Shown in pieces: positions 25,806 through 33,244 of a stretch of 64,000 nt of DNA. The stretch lies in assembly GCA_023386155.1 (NCBI GenBank), contig JAEWKH010000016.1:21328-85327 (forward strand). Direction: 5' to 3'. Numbering within the stretch: the stretch's first letter is position 1; every line of letters starts with the position of its first letter. The notes below the pieces were generated by a model that did no database searches, had not been told where the DNA came from, and saw only the letters and a program-made list of their open reading frames with translations. The translations under genes were made by a program, and so were the position numbers. The DNA comes from Pseudomonadota bacterium (GTDB lineage Bacteria > Pseudomonadota > Alphaproteobacteria > Rhizobiales > Beijerinckiaceae).

Positions 25806-26407
25806 GTATTCTGCCCCGCCTTAGTAATTAAGTGCGTATTACCTGTTTATTACTGCCGCGCGCTTCTTATTTACTCAACTAACTCGCGTTCTTCGGCGAT
25901 ATCCAGAAGGTAGTGGCTATCGATTTCACGGACAATACGTAAATAATGGGAGCCGTCTTCCAGTTATGGTTAATGCTCTTTAACGAAGCTTAAAGGGCTC
26001 TTAATCGCGGTTTCCGGGCCCGTCAGCGTCGGGTTCCCGACAGATCGAGGAGCCAACAATTTGACAAGACAGGCGTTTTTTTCATCATAGCTGTTATAAG
26101 GATGCAATGATGCTGCCTCGACCGCAGTAAATGAAGCACAATTACTACGTGGTTTCCGCAGTTTTGCCGTACGTGGAAGCACTTAGTCTTTGCCGAATCC
26201 CACGCCTGGGAGTGAATCAGCCCAGGGCGCAAATCGCCGTCCCAGAAGCGAGCTTGCCGGCGCCTGCCGCTCGTCCAAGTGAGGAGCGAGGCTCGCAGTT
26301 GCACCCATCGAGGCATGCGGAGCATTATCCGCCCTTCGCCTTTTGCCAGATGAAGATTGCGCGAAGCATGCTCGTGCACCGTCAGAGGACCTTTCGGGAA
26401 ATCGTTG
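25806..26407. promoter_or_regulatory. Control region between ftcR and a divergent response regulator
   Basis: About 600 nt without a convincing gene. The part next to ftcR (25806-26010) is notably AT-rich and contains four TTAA half-sites at 25970-26004. The remainder is of normal GC; its open frames look like shadows. Confidence 0.5.
25970..26004. promoter_or_regulatory. Phased array of four TTAA half-sites upstream of ftcR
   Basis: TTAA occurs at 25970, 25980, 25990 and 26001, with gaps of 6, 6 and 7 nt. The last pair is TTAA-N7-TTAA, the consensus for the cell-cycle regulator CtrA. The array lies 165-200 nt before the ftcR start. Binding by CtrA is inference. Confidence 0.45.
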
Positions 26408-26893
26408 ATGAATTGTCATGCCCTCGTAGTCGAGGGCGAGTACTTCATTGCCGATGACATGGCCAAGGCTCTGGAAACGCTCGGTGTGAAGATTGTCGGA
26501 CCTGCATCCGACAAGGAGAAGACGATGGCTCTTCTCTCGTCAGACCGGCAGATCGATGCAGCCATTCTTGATATCAATTTGCGCGGGGCGACCGCTTTTC
26601 CGATTGCCGATACGCTCATTCATCAAGGCGTCCCCTTCGTGTTCGCAACGGGTTACGCCCCCTCGATCCCTTCGACTTATGCCGGAATTCCCTGGTGGGA
26701 AAAGCCCTTCAACTCTGAGGACTTGGCCAAGGCGCTGCCCCAGCTTGTCAAGGATGCCCGATCATTCGCCACGTTCTGGGATGCACCCCGGGCGACTGCC
26801 CGTTCGACCTGCCTATCAATCTCAAGCTTGAATCGGCCTGTGCTGTTGCTTCATGCTAAAGCATCGGGTCCACTTTTTCGCACGATGCACTAA
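26408..26893 (+). CDS. Single-domain response regulator with a repeat-derived C-terminus
   Basis: Receiver-only protein of unknown output. Starting at MNCHALVVEGEYFIADD, it has a phospho-Asp in AILDINLRG, Thr in FATGYAP and Lys in WWEKPF. The fold ends near residue 120, and about 40 residues follow with no domain. The last 10 or so (KASGPLFRTMH) are translated from a GCATCG...CGATGC palindrome at 26861-26888, so the original stop was probably lost or the tail is neutral. The longer frame from 26357 has an unlikely Cys/Arg-rich extension. Partner kinase unknown. Confidence 0.75.
   Translation: MNCHALVVEGEYFIADDMAKALETLGVKIVGPASDKEKTMALLSSDRQIDAAILDINLRGATAFPIADTLIHQGVPFVFATGYAPSIPSTYAGIPWWEKPFNSEDLAKALPQLVKDARSFATFWDAPRATARSTCLSISSLNRPVLLLHAKASGPLFRTMH
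26861..26888. repeat. GCATCG...CGATGC palindromic repeat inside a 3' coding end
   Basis: GCATCG, a CCACTTTTTCGC-like centre and CGATGC. One of eight related elements in the window, and the only one translated as part of a recognised gene. Confidence 0.75.
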
Positions 26894-26921
26894 GGACACG
26901 ATCAAGAGGGGGTTTGTCCGT

Positions 26922-27797
26922 ATGAGCATTACCGTTTCGAGCCCGGACCTTCAGGCCCGGATCTCAGAGAATGGAGCCGAACTGGTGCGGCTCCAGGACA
27001 AGCAAGGGCGAGACCTTTTGTGGGACGGCAATCCCGACTATTGGACCGGGCGGTCGCCCCTTCTCTTTCCCGTTGTCGGGCGTGTCAGGAATGATCGGAT
27101 CCGGGTCGGCGGCGTTGAGTATGAGTTGCCGAAGCATGGCTTCGCACGCACGTCCCGCTTCGAGATCGAAGAGGCCAGCCCATCCCAATGCCGTTTCAGC
27201 CTTCGCTCGGACGAAGGCACGCTCAAACGGTATCCCTTCCCGTTTCGTCTCGACGTGACCTACAGGATCGAGGAAACAACGCTTGCGATTGCGGCTTCGG
27301 TGACCAATACGGGCCCGTCTCCGATGCCGGTCTCTTTCGGCTTCCACCCGGCTTTTCGCTGGCCGCTGCCTTTCGGGGCGCCGCGGGAAGCGCACGTGAT
27401 CCGCTTCGAACGGGAAGAAACAATCCCTGTTCGCCGACCCGTCGACGGCCTCGTCAGCCGGGCTGCCGAGGCAAGCCCCGTTCATGGGCGCACGCTTTCG
27501 CTGCATGACAGCCTTTTCGAGGCTGACGCCCTCGTCTTCGATCGCCTCGAAAGCAGATCAGTCCGGTATGGAGCGTCGGGCAGCGGTTCGATACGCGTCG
27601 ATTTTCCGGATATGCCGCACCTGGGGATCTGGACCAAACCTGGCGCCGGCTTCATCTGCATCGAGCCCTGGCAGGGTCATGCGGACCCAGAAGGCTTCGA
27701 TGGTGAATTTGTCGACAAGCCCGGCATTGTCCTCATCCAGCCAGGCGAGAGGCGGGAGTTCTCCATGAGGATCACGGTCGAAAACGCTGACATGTGA
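26922..27797 (+). CDS. Aldose 1-epimerase family protein (LacX-like)
   Basis: Probable mutarotase-fold enzyme interconverting anomers of a sugar, cytosolic. The 291-residue product shows the family pattern: ENGAELVRLQDKQGRDLLWD, PVVGRVRND, KHGFARTSRFE with the first His, FGFHPAFRWPL with the second His, and CIEPWQGHADPE with the catalytic Glu. The start ATG at 26922 has AGAGGGGG about 9 nt upstream; the longer frame begins inside a palindromic repeat. Substrate is not evident, and no sugar operon surrounds it. Confidence 0.85.
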   Translation: MSITVSSPDLQARISENGAELVRLQDKQGRDLLWDGNPDYWTGRSPLLFPVVGRVRNDRIRVGGVEYELPKHGFARTSRFEIEEASPSQCRFSLRSDEGTLKRYPFPFRLDVTYRIEETTLAIAASVTNTGPSPMPVSFGFHPAFRWPLPFGAPREAHVIRFEREETIPVRRPVDGLVSRAAEASPVHGRTLSLHDSLFEADALVFDRLESRSVRYGASGSGSIRVDFPDMPHLGIWTKPGAGFICIEPWQGHADPEGFDGEFVDKPGIVLIQPGERREFSMRITVENADM

Positions 27798-27853
27798 CGT
27801 GCAGGCACCACCTTGACCGTGCCGAGCGCGTCTTTGCAGCGCTCGTACTGGCG

Positions 27854-28240
27854 TCACTGGTTCGTCACGAGTTCGCGGATTTTCTGGACCACGACCTCGC
27901 TGGAATAGGGTTTCGGCACAAACCGCCCTTCCTCCGGCATCTGCTCAGGACACGGCCTGTGGTATGCGGAGGAGATCAAGAGCGAAATATGCGGCCAGCG
28001 GTGCTGAACGCTTTCGGCAAGGTCGAGCCCGTTCATGGACCCGGGCATGTCGATATCGGTGAAGAGCACCTTCACGTTATCCGAACAGGTTTCCAGCACG
28101 GCGAGGGCCACATCGGCATTGGCCGCTTCCAGCACATGGAATCCCGCATCCTGCAAATCATCGGCAGCCGCCATCCGCACGAGGAGTTCATCCTCGACGA
28201 GCAGAACAACCGGCTGGTCATCTGAATAAGTGTTCATCAT
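27854..28240 (-). CDS. Single-domain response regulator
   Basis: Receiver-only protein of 128 residues: LLVEDELLVR (acidic pocket), phospho-Asp in VLFTDIDMPGSMNGLDLA, Ser-rich LLISSAY in place of the usual Thr, and Lys in FVPKPY. The FTDIDMPG type is common among small receivers attached to HWE/HisKA-2 signalling in alphaproteobacteria. A perfect EcfG-like motif (GGAAC-N16-CGTT, minus strand) ends about 10 nt before the start codon, which would give an almost leaderless transcript. The output partner is unknown. Confidence 0.82.
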   Translation of the reverse strand: MMNTYSDDQPVVLLVEDELLVRMAAADDLQDAGFHVLEAANADVALAVLETCSDNVKVLFTDIDMPGSMNGLDLAESVQHRWPHISLLISSAYHRPCPEQMPEEGRFVPKPYSSEVVVQKIRELVTNQ

Positions 28241-28247
28241 GAGCCAT

Positions 28248-28274
28248 GGAACGAAACTAACTTATGTTAGTTCC
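28248..28274. promoter_or_regulatory. Two-way EcfG-like promoter in an inverted repeat
   Basis: Plus strand: GGAAC at 28248-28252, 16 nt, AGTT at 28269-28272, facing the gene at 28315. Minus strand: GGAAC at 28274-28270, 16 nt, CGTT at 28253-28250, facing the gene ending at 27854. The centre AACTAAC-TTAT-GTTAGTT is itself a perfect inverted repeat. The consensus is that of the general stress sigma factor EcfG. Confidence 0.6.
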
Positions 28275-28314
28275 TACTGCTCAGGTACCTTTTTGAGGAG
28301 GGAACAGAGCCATA

Positions 28315-28548
28315 ATGCCCCACAAGTTCAAAGTCGGGGACCATGTGCGGTTGGTCAAGCTTGCAAGCACGAATACCGTTGAGGCCTTTCTCAATATGGT
28401 AACGACCATCGATGTCGCGCAGCCTCAGGACACATGGGAGATCACCCGCCTTCTTCCGGCGGACAACAACGGCTTCCAGTACCATATCAAGGGTCATCGG
28501 AAGGGCCCTGAGCGCCTCGTTCGCGAAGAGCAACTTCAGCCCGCCTGA
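28315..28548 (+). CDS. Small conserved-looking protein of unknown function (77 aa)
   Basis: I do not recognise this family by name. The basic protein begins MPHKFKVGDHVRLVKLAST and contains DTWEITRLLPADNNGFQYHI and GHRKGPERLVREEQL. The alternation of charged and hydrophobic residues with KVGDHVRLV suggests a small SH3-like beta barrel. GAGGAGGGA precedes the ATG at a rather long distance (about 12 nt). An EcfG-like motif lies about 43 nt upstream of the start, so expression under general stress is plausible. Confidence 0.7.
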   Translation: MPHKFKVGDHVRLVKLASTNTVEAFLNMVTTIDVAQPQDTWEITRLLPADNNGFQYHIKGHRKGPERLVREEQLQPA

Positions 28549-28631
28549 CCCGCCCTCCCAGAAAGCAGGCTCGCAGGCCTGCCTGATGCATCCAGGCAGA
28601 CCCGATGGGCTTCGCTCAAGCATCGGGCCTA

Positions 28632-28680
28632 GCGCATCGCGCAAAAAAGTGGACTCGGCTTTTCGGGTCCAACGATGCGC
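28632..28680. repeat. GCGCATCG...CGATGCGC palindromic repeat
   Basis: Imperfect inverted repeat with an AAAAAAGTGGACTCGG-type centre, between two small genes. Member of the same family as the elements at 38304 and 59903. Confidence 0.75.
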
Positions 28681-28751
28681 CGCTTAAGGAAAAGAGCCTC
28701 GGAAGCAGAGCTGGCGACGACAGATTGCCCGGATGCCTCGTGACTGCCCGC

Positions 28752-28958
28752 TCAGCTTGCCTCACGAAGGGCATCGCCATCTTGATCGGCGGCAGGCTGG
28801 CTCCGGCGGCGGAAATCGTGCAATTCCTGCCGAACCGTCTCGAGAACCGGGTTGAAGGTCGGCCCATGCTCCTTGGCAATTTCGACAAGGACGTCGATCG
28901 CCCGGAGCAGTCGCTCCTCGTTGACCGGCTCCCACTTGCGTCCTGACCACTCGTCCAT
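28752..28958 (-). CDS. Small protein of unknown function (68 aa)
   Basis: The ATG at 28956-28958 is preceded by GAGGAGGG with about 6 nt spacing, the best start signal in a longer frame whose upstream part runs through palindromic repeats. The product begins MDEWSGRKWEPVNEERLLRA and continues as one amphipathic helix (IDVLVEIAKEHGP, VLETVRQELHDFRRR) with a polar tail. No family is recognised. It may be a small helical regulator or binding protein; nothing in the context fixes a role. Confidence 0.6.
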   Translation of the reverse strand: MDEWSGRKWEPVNEERLLRAIDVLVEIAKEHGPTFNPVLETVRQELHDFRRRSQPAADQDGDALREAS

Positions 28959-29052
28959 CGCTGACCCTCCTCGTGGATCGTGAGACACTGATCCAGAGAA
29001 TCTTGCATCTGGGTTAAAGCCCGCCACGCAGGGAAGATATGCACAGCCTAAA

Positions 29053-29100
29053 GCATCGGACCCAAAGGTGGATTTGCACGTTTGGGACCCGATCCGATGC
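29053..29100. repeat. GCATCGGACCC...GATCCGATGC palindromic repeat
   Basis: Inverted repeat with a GGTGGATTTGCACG-type centre. It ends 18 nt before a second, larger element, making a tandem pair of hairpins. Confidence 0.75.
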
Positions 29101-29118
29101 CTTCTCTCTTGACTGAGA

Positions 29119-29205
29119 GCATCGTTGTGCGCGGACCCGGAGGGCCGCGTCAGCGAAAACCGGGCCCACTTTTCGCTAGCGCGGCCCGCTGGGTCCGCAC
29201 GATGC
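29119..29205. repeat. Long GCATCGT...ACGATGC palindromic repeat
   Basis: An 87-nt element: the outer arms GCATCGT and ACGATGC enclose further complementary blocks (GCGGACCC with GGGTCCGC). It is the longest copy of the family here. Confidence 0.75.
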
Positions 29206-29286
29206 ACTAGCGGCTCCCCGTCGGATGGTTTCCAGGGCCCAGCCCGCATGGTGGGCTGTCTGGAGCCGCCTGGCCAATAAGTGCAT

Positions 29287-29312
29287 GGAACCGCTGAGTT
29301 ATTGGGGTGGTT
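29287..29312 (+). promoter_or_regulatory. EcfG-like promoter before the first BrkB/YihY gene
   Basis: GGAAC at 29287-29291, 17 nt, GGTT at 29309-29312, about 55 nt before the start codon at 29367. The first base of the -10 element departs from CGTT. Confidence 0.5.
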
Positions 29313-29366
29313 TACGGTTGAGCCAGGCCATCTGGCCGCGACCGAACCATGAGGGTGTGAAAGACT

Positions 29367-30557
29367 ATGGCAGATAATCCGGCTGTCCAGCCACCTGGAG
29401 CACGGCAAACCTTCTCATCCTCAACCGTCACGACCATGTGGGCCGTGGTTCTCGGATGGACACTCGTAAGGCTCGTTGCTGGCGGGGAGCGCTCCCGCCC
29501 GGCCCACGGCGGCAACCCGGCGATGCACTCGACCCAGCCGAGGAGGCGGACGCGGAATGGCGATTCAGACTTCGCGGGAAAGCAGCATGCTCCGCCGCAT
29601 GCGGCCGCCGAGAAGGGGCGCGGCCGAGACGCCGACACGCCGACGGAAATCCCCGCACGTGGGTGGAAGGACATCCTGTGGCGCACCTATGAGGAGTTCA
29701 ACAAGGACCGCATCATGTCGGTCGCGGCCGGTGTCACCTATTATGCATTGCTGGCTCTCTTCCCCGCGATCGCAGCCCTTGTCTCCATCTATGGCCTCTT
29801 TGCCGATCCAGGCACGATCCAAGACCATCTGAACACCCTCGCTGGCATCCTGCCCGGGGGAGCCCTCGATATCATCCGCGAGCAGGTCATCCGCATCGCT
29901 TCGCAGGGAAGCGGGACCCTCGGGTTTGGCTTCATCTTCGGATTGGGATTGTCTCTCTGGAGTGCCAATGCGGGCATGAAGGCCATCTTCGACGCCCTCA
30001 ACATCGTATATGGGGAGGAGGAGAAGAGAAGCTTCATCAAGCTGAACATGTTATCTCTCTTCTTCACCCTGAGCGCCATTGCCTTCATTCTCGTTGCTCT
30101 GGCCGGGATCATCGTTCTGCCCATCGTCCTCAATTTCATAGGCCTGGGCTCAGGAACGGAGTGGCTGGTGTCTCTTGCACGATGGCCGATCCTTCTGATC
30201 GGTGTCGTGTTCGGCCTGTCGCTGATCTATCGTTTTGGGCCAAGCCGCGACAAAGCGGAATGGCGCTGGGTTACGCCCGGCGGGATTGTGGCGGCGATCC
30301 TGTGGCTTGCCGTCTCCATGCTCTTCTCATGGTATGTCGCGAACTTCGGGAGCTACAACGAGACCTACGGCTCCCTCGGCGCCGTCATCGGCTTCATGAC
30401 ATGGATCTGGCTGTCGACGATCGTCGTTCTGCTTGGCGCCGAGATCAACGCTGAAATGGAGCATCAAACCGCCGAAGACACAACGGAAGGATCCGAGCAG
30501 CCTATGGGTGTCCGTGGGGCCCAGATGGCCGACACGGTCGGTGTCGCCAAGAGCTGA
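29367..30557 (+). CDS. YihY/BrkB family inner-membrane protein
   Basis: Multi-pass membrane protein of uncertain function; the family was once wrongly called RNase BN. The 396-residue product has an unusually long, Arg/Pro-rich N-terminal tail of about 95 residues. The BrkB core follows: GVTYYALLALFPAIAALVSI, GSGTLGFGFIFGLGLSLWSA, and TYGSLGAVIGFMTWIWLSTI near the end, with about six membrane helices. A second paralogue is at 38432-39334. An EcfG-like motif upstream suggests stress control. The exact start within the tail is uncertain. Confidence 0.85.
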   Translation: MADNPAVQPPGARQTFSSSTVTTMWAVVLGWTLVRLVAGGERSRPAHGGNPAMHSTQPRRRTRNGDSDFAGKQHAPPHAAAEKGRGRDADTPTEIPARGWKDILWRTYEEFNKDRIMSVAAGVTYYALLALFPAIAALVSIYGLFADPGTIQDHLNTLAGILPGGALDIIREQVIRIASQGSGTLGFGFIFGLGLSLWSANAGMKAIFDALNIVYGEEEKRSFIKLNMLSLFFTLSAIAFILVALAGIIVLPIVLNFIGLGSGTEWLVSLARWPILLIGVVFGLSLIYRFGPSRDKAEWRWVTPGGIVAAILWLAVSMLFSWYVANFGSYNETYGSLGAVIGFMTWIWLSTIVVLLGAEINAEMEHQTAEDTTEGSEQPMGVRGAQMADTVGVAKS

Positions 30558-30783
30558 ATCCGTGAAGCGGCATCGTTGAGGGCTTGAAGAGGAGCGCTGC
30601 CAAGTCTGGATCCCGGGTCAGGCGCGCCGGGCCATGGGCGCTCTCAAACGGAGGGTGAAGCAGCGCGCAGCAGCCGGGCCCGTGAAGGGAATCCGAGCGC
30701 CGAGCACGCAGGAACGGGAGAAAGGATTTCAAGGCTTGGCTGTGGGCGCCGCGATGCCGCCCATCCATGGTGCCGGTTCCGGG

Positions 30784-31071
30784 TCACTGTGTGACCTGGG
30801 CGCTCAACTCGGCAACGTATTTCACGCGCGCCGCGCTGTCGGGCTCGATGCCCTTCTCCATGCACCATTGCGCGAACGTATCGGGGCCGATCATGATGCG
30901 TATGATCCGAAGTCCGGCCTGCCGGCCTACGGCCTCGTTGTTCTCGGCTGCTGCCAGCCAGGCATCGTAGGTGGGGGCGAGATTGTGCCGGTCGATCATC
31001 ATGTCGCGGATGCGGGGATAATCCTCTCGGCTGTACCAGGGCAATCCGATCTGACGGGGCGCGTCCGCCAT
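30784..31071 (-). CDS. Small soluble protein of unknown function (95 aa)
   Basis: I do not recognise a named family. The protein begins MADAPRQIGLPWYSREDYPR and includes IRDMMIDRHNLAPTYDAWLA and RIIRIMIGPDTFAQWCMEKG. It looks like a compact alpha-helical protein without membrane segments. GGAG lies about 9 nt before the ATG. It is preceded by another unknown gene 66 nt upstream, possibly in the same unit. Confidence 0.65.
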   Translation of the reverse strand: MADAPRQIGLPWYSREDYPRIRDMMIDRHNLAPTYDAWLAAAENNEAVGRQAGLRIIRIMIGPDTFAQWCMEKGIEPDSAARVKYVAELSAQVTQ

Positions 31072-31137
31072 TCATGCATCTCCGGCCAATCGGCACCGGG
31101 CCCTCTCGATCCCGAGGCTCGGTGCCGGTGTGTTCTT

Positions 31138-31599
31138 TCAGCCCAGCAGGTAAAACACCGCCGGCGCAGCCGTGAGCAGACCGGCGGTCGTGAGAAGCAC
31201 GAGCCGGTGATCGGGGTTCGCGATGCGATGGATCTTCCGCGCCGTGGAGCCGGCCTCCATGCTCCAACCGTTCATGCAGGAGCAGAGAAGACGGTGGGAG
31301 GCCCCCTCGGACAATTCGAAGAACTCCATGGCGTCCCCGAGCGTATCGCCCTTCAGCCCGGCAGCGCGCAGGACCGGGTCCTCGAAGGCTACCGTGATGG
31401 GGGATTCGTCGGACCTCAGCTCCGGCCGTTTGTCCTTGGGAACGAACTCGATCTCACCCAGGGATCTCAGGCGTCGTTTCGGCTGGCGCTCCAGCACTTC
31501 GGCCCAACGCTCGAGGCGTTCGCGGCGGGACAGGAAACCTTGATTGAACTCATGCACTTCAGCGACGCTACGCAGCTTCTCTACAGGCTTGTGTTCCAT
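31138..31599 (-). CDS. Unknown protein with a C-terminal membrane anchor (153 aa)
   Basis: No family recognised. A charged, Arg/Glu-rich cytosolic part of about 130 residues (for example RRERLERWAEVLERQPKRRL) is followed by one C-terminal hydrophobic helix (LVLLTTAGLLTAAPAVFYLL), the layout of a tail-anchored protein. The middle contains SHRLLCSCMNGWSM. GCAGGAGA precedes the ATG by about 7 nt, supporting the start. It lies downstream of spoVR on the same strand after a 100-nt gap. Confidence 0.65.
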   Translation of the reverse strand: MEHKPVEKLRSVAEVHEFNQGFLSRRERLERWAEVLERQPKRRLRSLGEIEFVPKDKRPELRSDESPITVAFEDPVLRAAGLKGDTLGDAMEFFELSEGASHRLLCSCMNGWSMEAGSTARKIHRIANPDHRLVLLTTAGLLTAAPAVFYLLG

Positions 31600-31699
31600 A
31601 GGTATTCTCCTGCAAGGGAGCCGACCCTCGAAACCAGGGCCGAGCCCAGGAAAACCTATGATCCGCCAAGTCCCTGGCTTTTTTGCGTCAAAGTAACTT

Positions 31700-33244
31700 C
31701 TAAAAGATCGTTTCGTGCGGGTGAGCCACGTGCTCCTGGAAGATCGCCCCGGTGGCGGGCTCCACCTCTTTCAGCACGACCGCATAGCCCCAGAGATTGG
31801 CCACCATCTGAAGGACGCGCTGGGCATCGTCCTTGTGCAGCAGGGTCCGGTTGAGAACGTGATGATGCAGGATAAGGCGCCGGTCTCCGGCGAGGTCCAC
31901 ATCGATCACCTGGATGTCGGGATCGCTCCAGCCGACATCGTACTGGCGCGACAGGGATCGCCGCAGGCGCCGGTAGCCCCGCTCGTCGTGGATCGCCTCG
32001 ATCATCAGCTCCGGCCGGTCCGGATCGTCGACGAGATGGAACATGCGCCACTGCCGGATCAGGTGAGGGCTCAGAAACTGCGAGATGAAGCTCTCGTCGC
32101 GGTAGTTCGCCCACACGTCGCGCAGCACCGCCATGGACTCGCCCCTGCCGGCGATGTCGGGGAACCATTCGCGGTCCTCCGCGGTCGGCTGCGTGCAGAT
32201 GCGCTCGATGTCCTGCATCATGCCGAAGCCGAGGGCATAGGGGTTGATGCCCCCGTAATGCGGATCGTCGAATTCGGGCTGCCGCGTCACGTTGGTATGC
32301 GACTGCAGGAATTCGAGGAAGGCGCCATCGCTGATCTGCCCCGTCTCATGAAGGCGGGTCATGATGCGATAATGGCAATAGGTGGCGCAGCCCTCGTTCA
32401 TCACCTTGGTCTGACGCTGCGGATAGAAGTACTGCGCGATATGGCGCACGATGCGCAGGACCTCGCGCTGCCAGGGCTGCAGGCGGGGCGCCGACTTCTC
32501 GAGGAAGTACAGGATGTTCTCCTGGGGCAGCTCGAGCAGCGCGCGACGGCGCTCCTCGCTCAGCTGCGGCTTGGCTGCAGCGCCCTTGGTCGGCACCGTG
32601 CGCCAAAGGTCGTTGAAGGTCTGCTCCTGATGGCGGTGACGCTCCTCCTCCCGTCGCTCCTCCGAGCGCAGGTCCGGCCGCTTCTTGCGCGGATACCGGT
32701 GAACGCCGTGGGACATCAGCGCATGGGCGGCATCGAGGACGCGCTCCACCGTCGCATGACCATAACGCTCCTCGCAGCGCGTGATGTATCCCTTGGCGAA
32801 TTCAAGGTAATCCAGGATCCCGTCCGCGTCGGTCCACTCCTTGAACAGGTAGTTGTTCTTGAAGAAATGGTTATGGCCGAAGGCGGCATGCGCGATGACG
32901 AGGGTCTGCATCGTCGCCGAATTCTCCTCCATGATGTAGGAGATGCACGGGTTCGAGTTGATGACGATTTCGTAGGCAAGGCCCATGAGGCCCTGCCGAT
33001 AGCTCGACTCATGCAGGGCGAAGCGCTTGCCGAAGGACCAGTGCTTGTAGAACAGGGGCATGCCGATCGAGGCATAGGCGTCGAGCATCTGCTCGGCCGT
33101 GATCACTTCGATCTGGTTCGGATAGACGTCGAGACCCAGCTCCCCGACGCCGATGGCTTCGACCGCATCGTGGATGCGCTGGATCGTGCCGAAATCCCAG
33201 TCGGCCCCGTTGAAGAGCAGGGCATCTTGCGCGATCGCGTTCAT
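31700..33244 (-). CDS. spoVR: SpoVR/YcgB family protein
   Basis: SpoVR-like protein of unknown biochemistry; in enterobacteria ycgB is a general-stress gene acting with yeaG and yeaH. The 514-residue product has the family landmarks: LDVYPNQIEVITAEQMLDAY, FYKHWSFGKRFALHESSYR and VIAHAAFGHNHFFKNNYLF, plus NEGCATYCHYRIMTRLHE further on. Its start overlaps the yeaH stop by 4 nt, so prkA-yeaH-spoVR is one translationally linked operon. No membrane segments. Confidence 0.93.
   Translation of the reverse strand: MNAIAQDALLFNGADWDFGTIQRIHDAVEAIGVGELGLDVYPNQIEVITAEQMLDAYASIGMPLFYKHWSFGKRFALHESSYRQGLMGLAYEIVINSNPCISYIMEENSATMQTLVIAHAAFGHNHFFKNNYLFKEWTDADGILDYLEFAKGYITRCEERYGHATVERVLDAAHALMSHGVHRYPRKKRPDLRSEERREEERHRHQEQTFNDLWRTVPTKGAAAKPQLSEERRRALLELPQENILYFLEKSAPRLQPWQREVLRIVRHIAQYFYPQRQTKVMNEGCATYCHYRIMTRLHETGQISDGAFLEFLQSHTNVTRQPEFDDPHYGGINPYALGFGMMQDIERICTQPTAEDREWFPDIAGRGESMAVLRDVWANYRDESFISQFLSPHLIRQWRMFHLVDDPDRPELMIEAIHDERGYRRLRRSLSRQYDVGWSDPDIQVIDVDLAGDRRLILHHHVLNRTLLHKDDAQRVLQMVANLWGYAVVLKEVEPATGAIFQEHVAHPHETIF

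Larger units (their letters stand above)
28959..29366. other. Non-coding gap with two palindromic repeats and an EcfG-like site
   Basis: This 408-nt gap holds repeat elements at 29053-29100 and 29119-29205 and a stress-type promoter motif at 29287-29312. No gene is supported in it. Confidence 0.6.

Noticed and set aside
25990..26004. A sigma-54 or FNR site before ftcR
   Set aside because: No GG-N10-GC or TTGAT-N4-ATCAA pattern was found; the TTAA spacing fits CtrA better.
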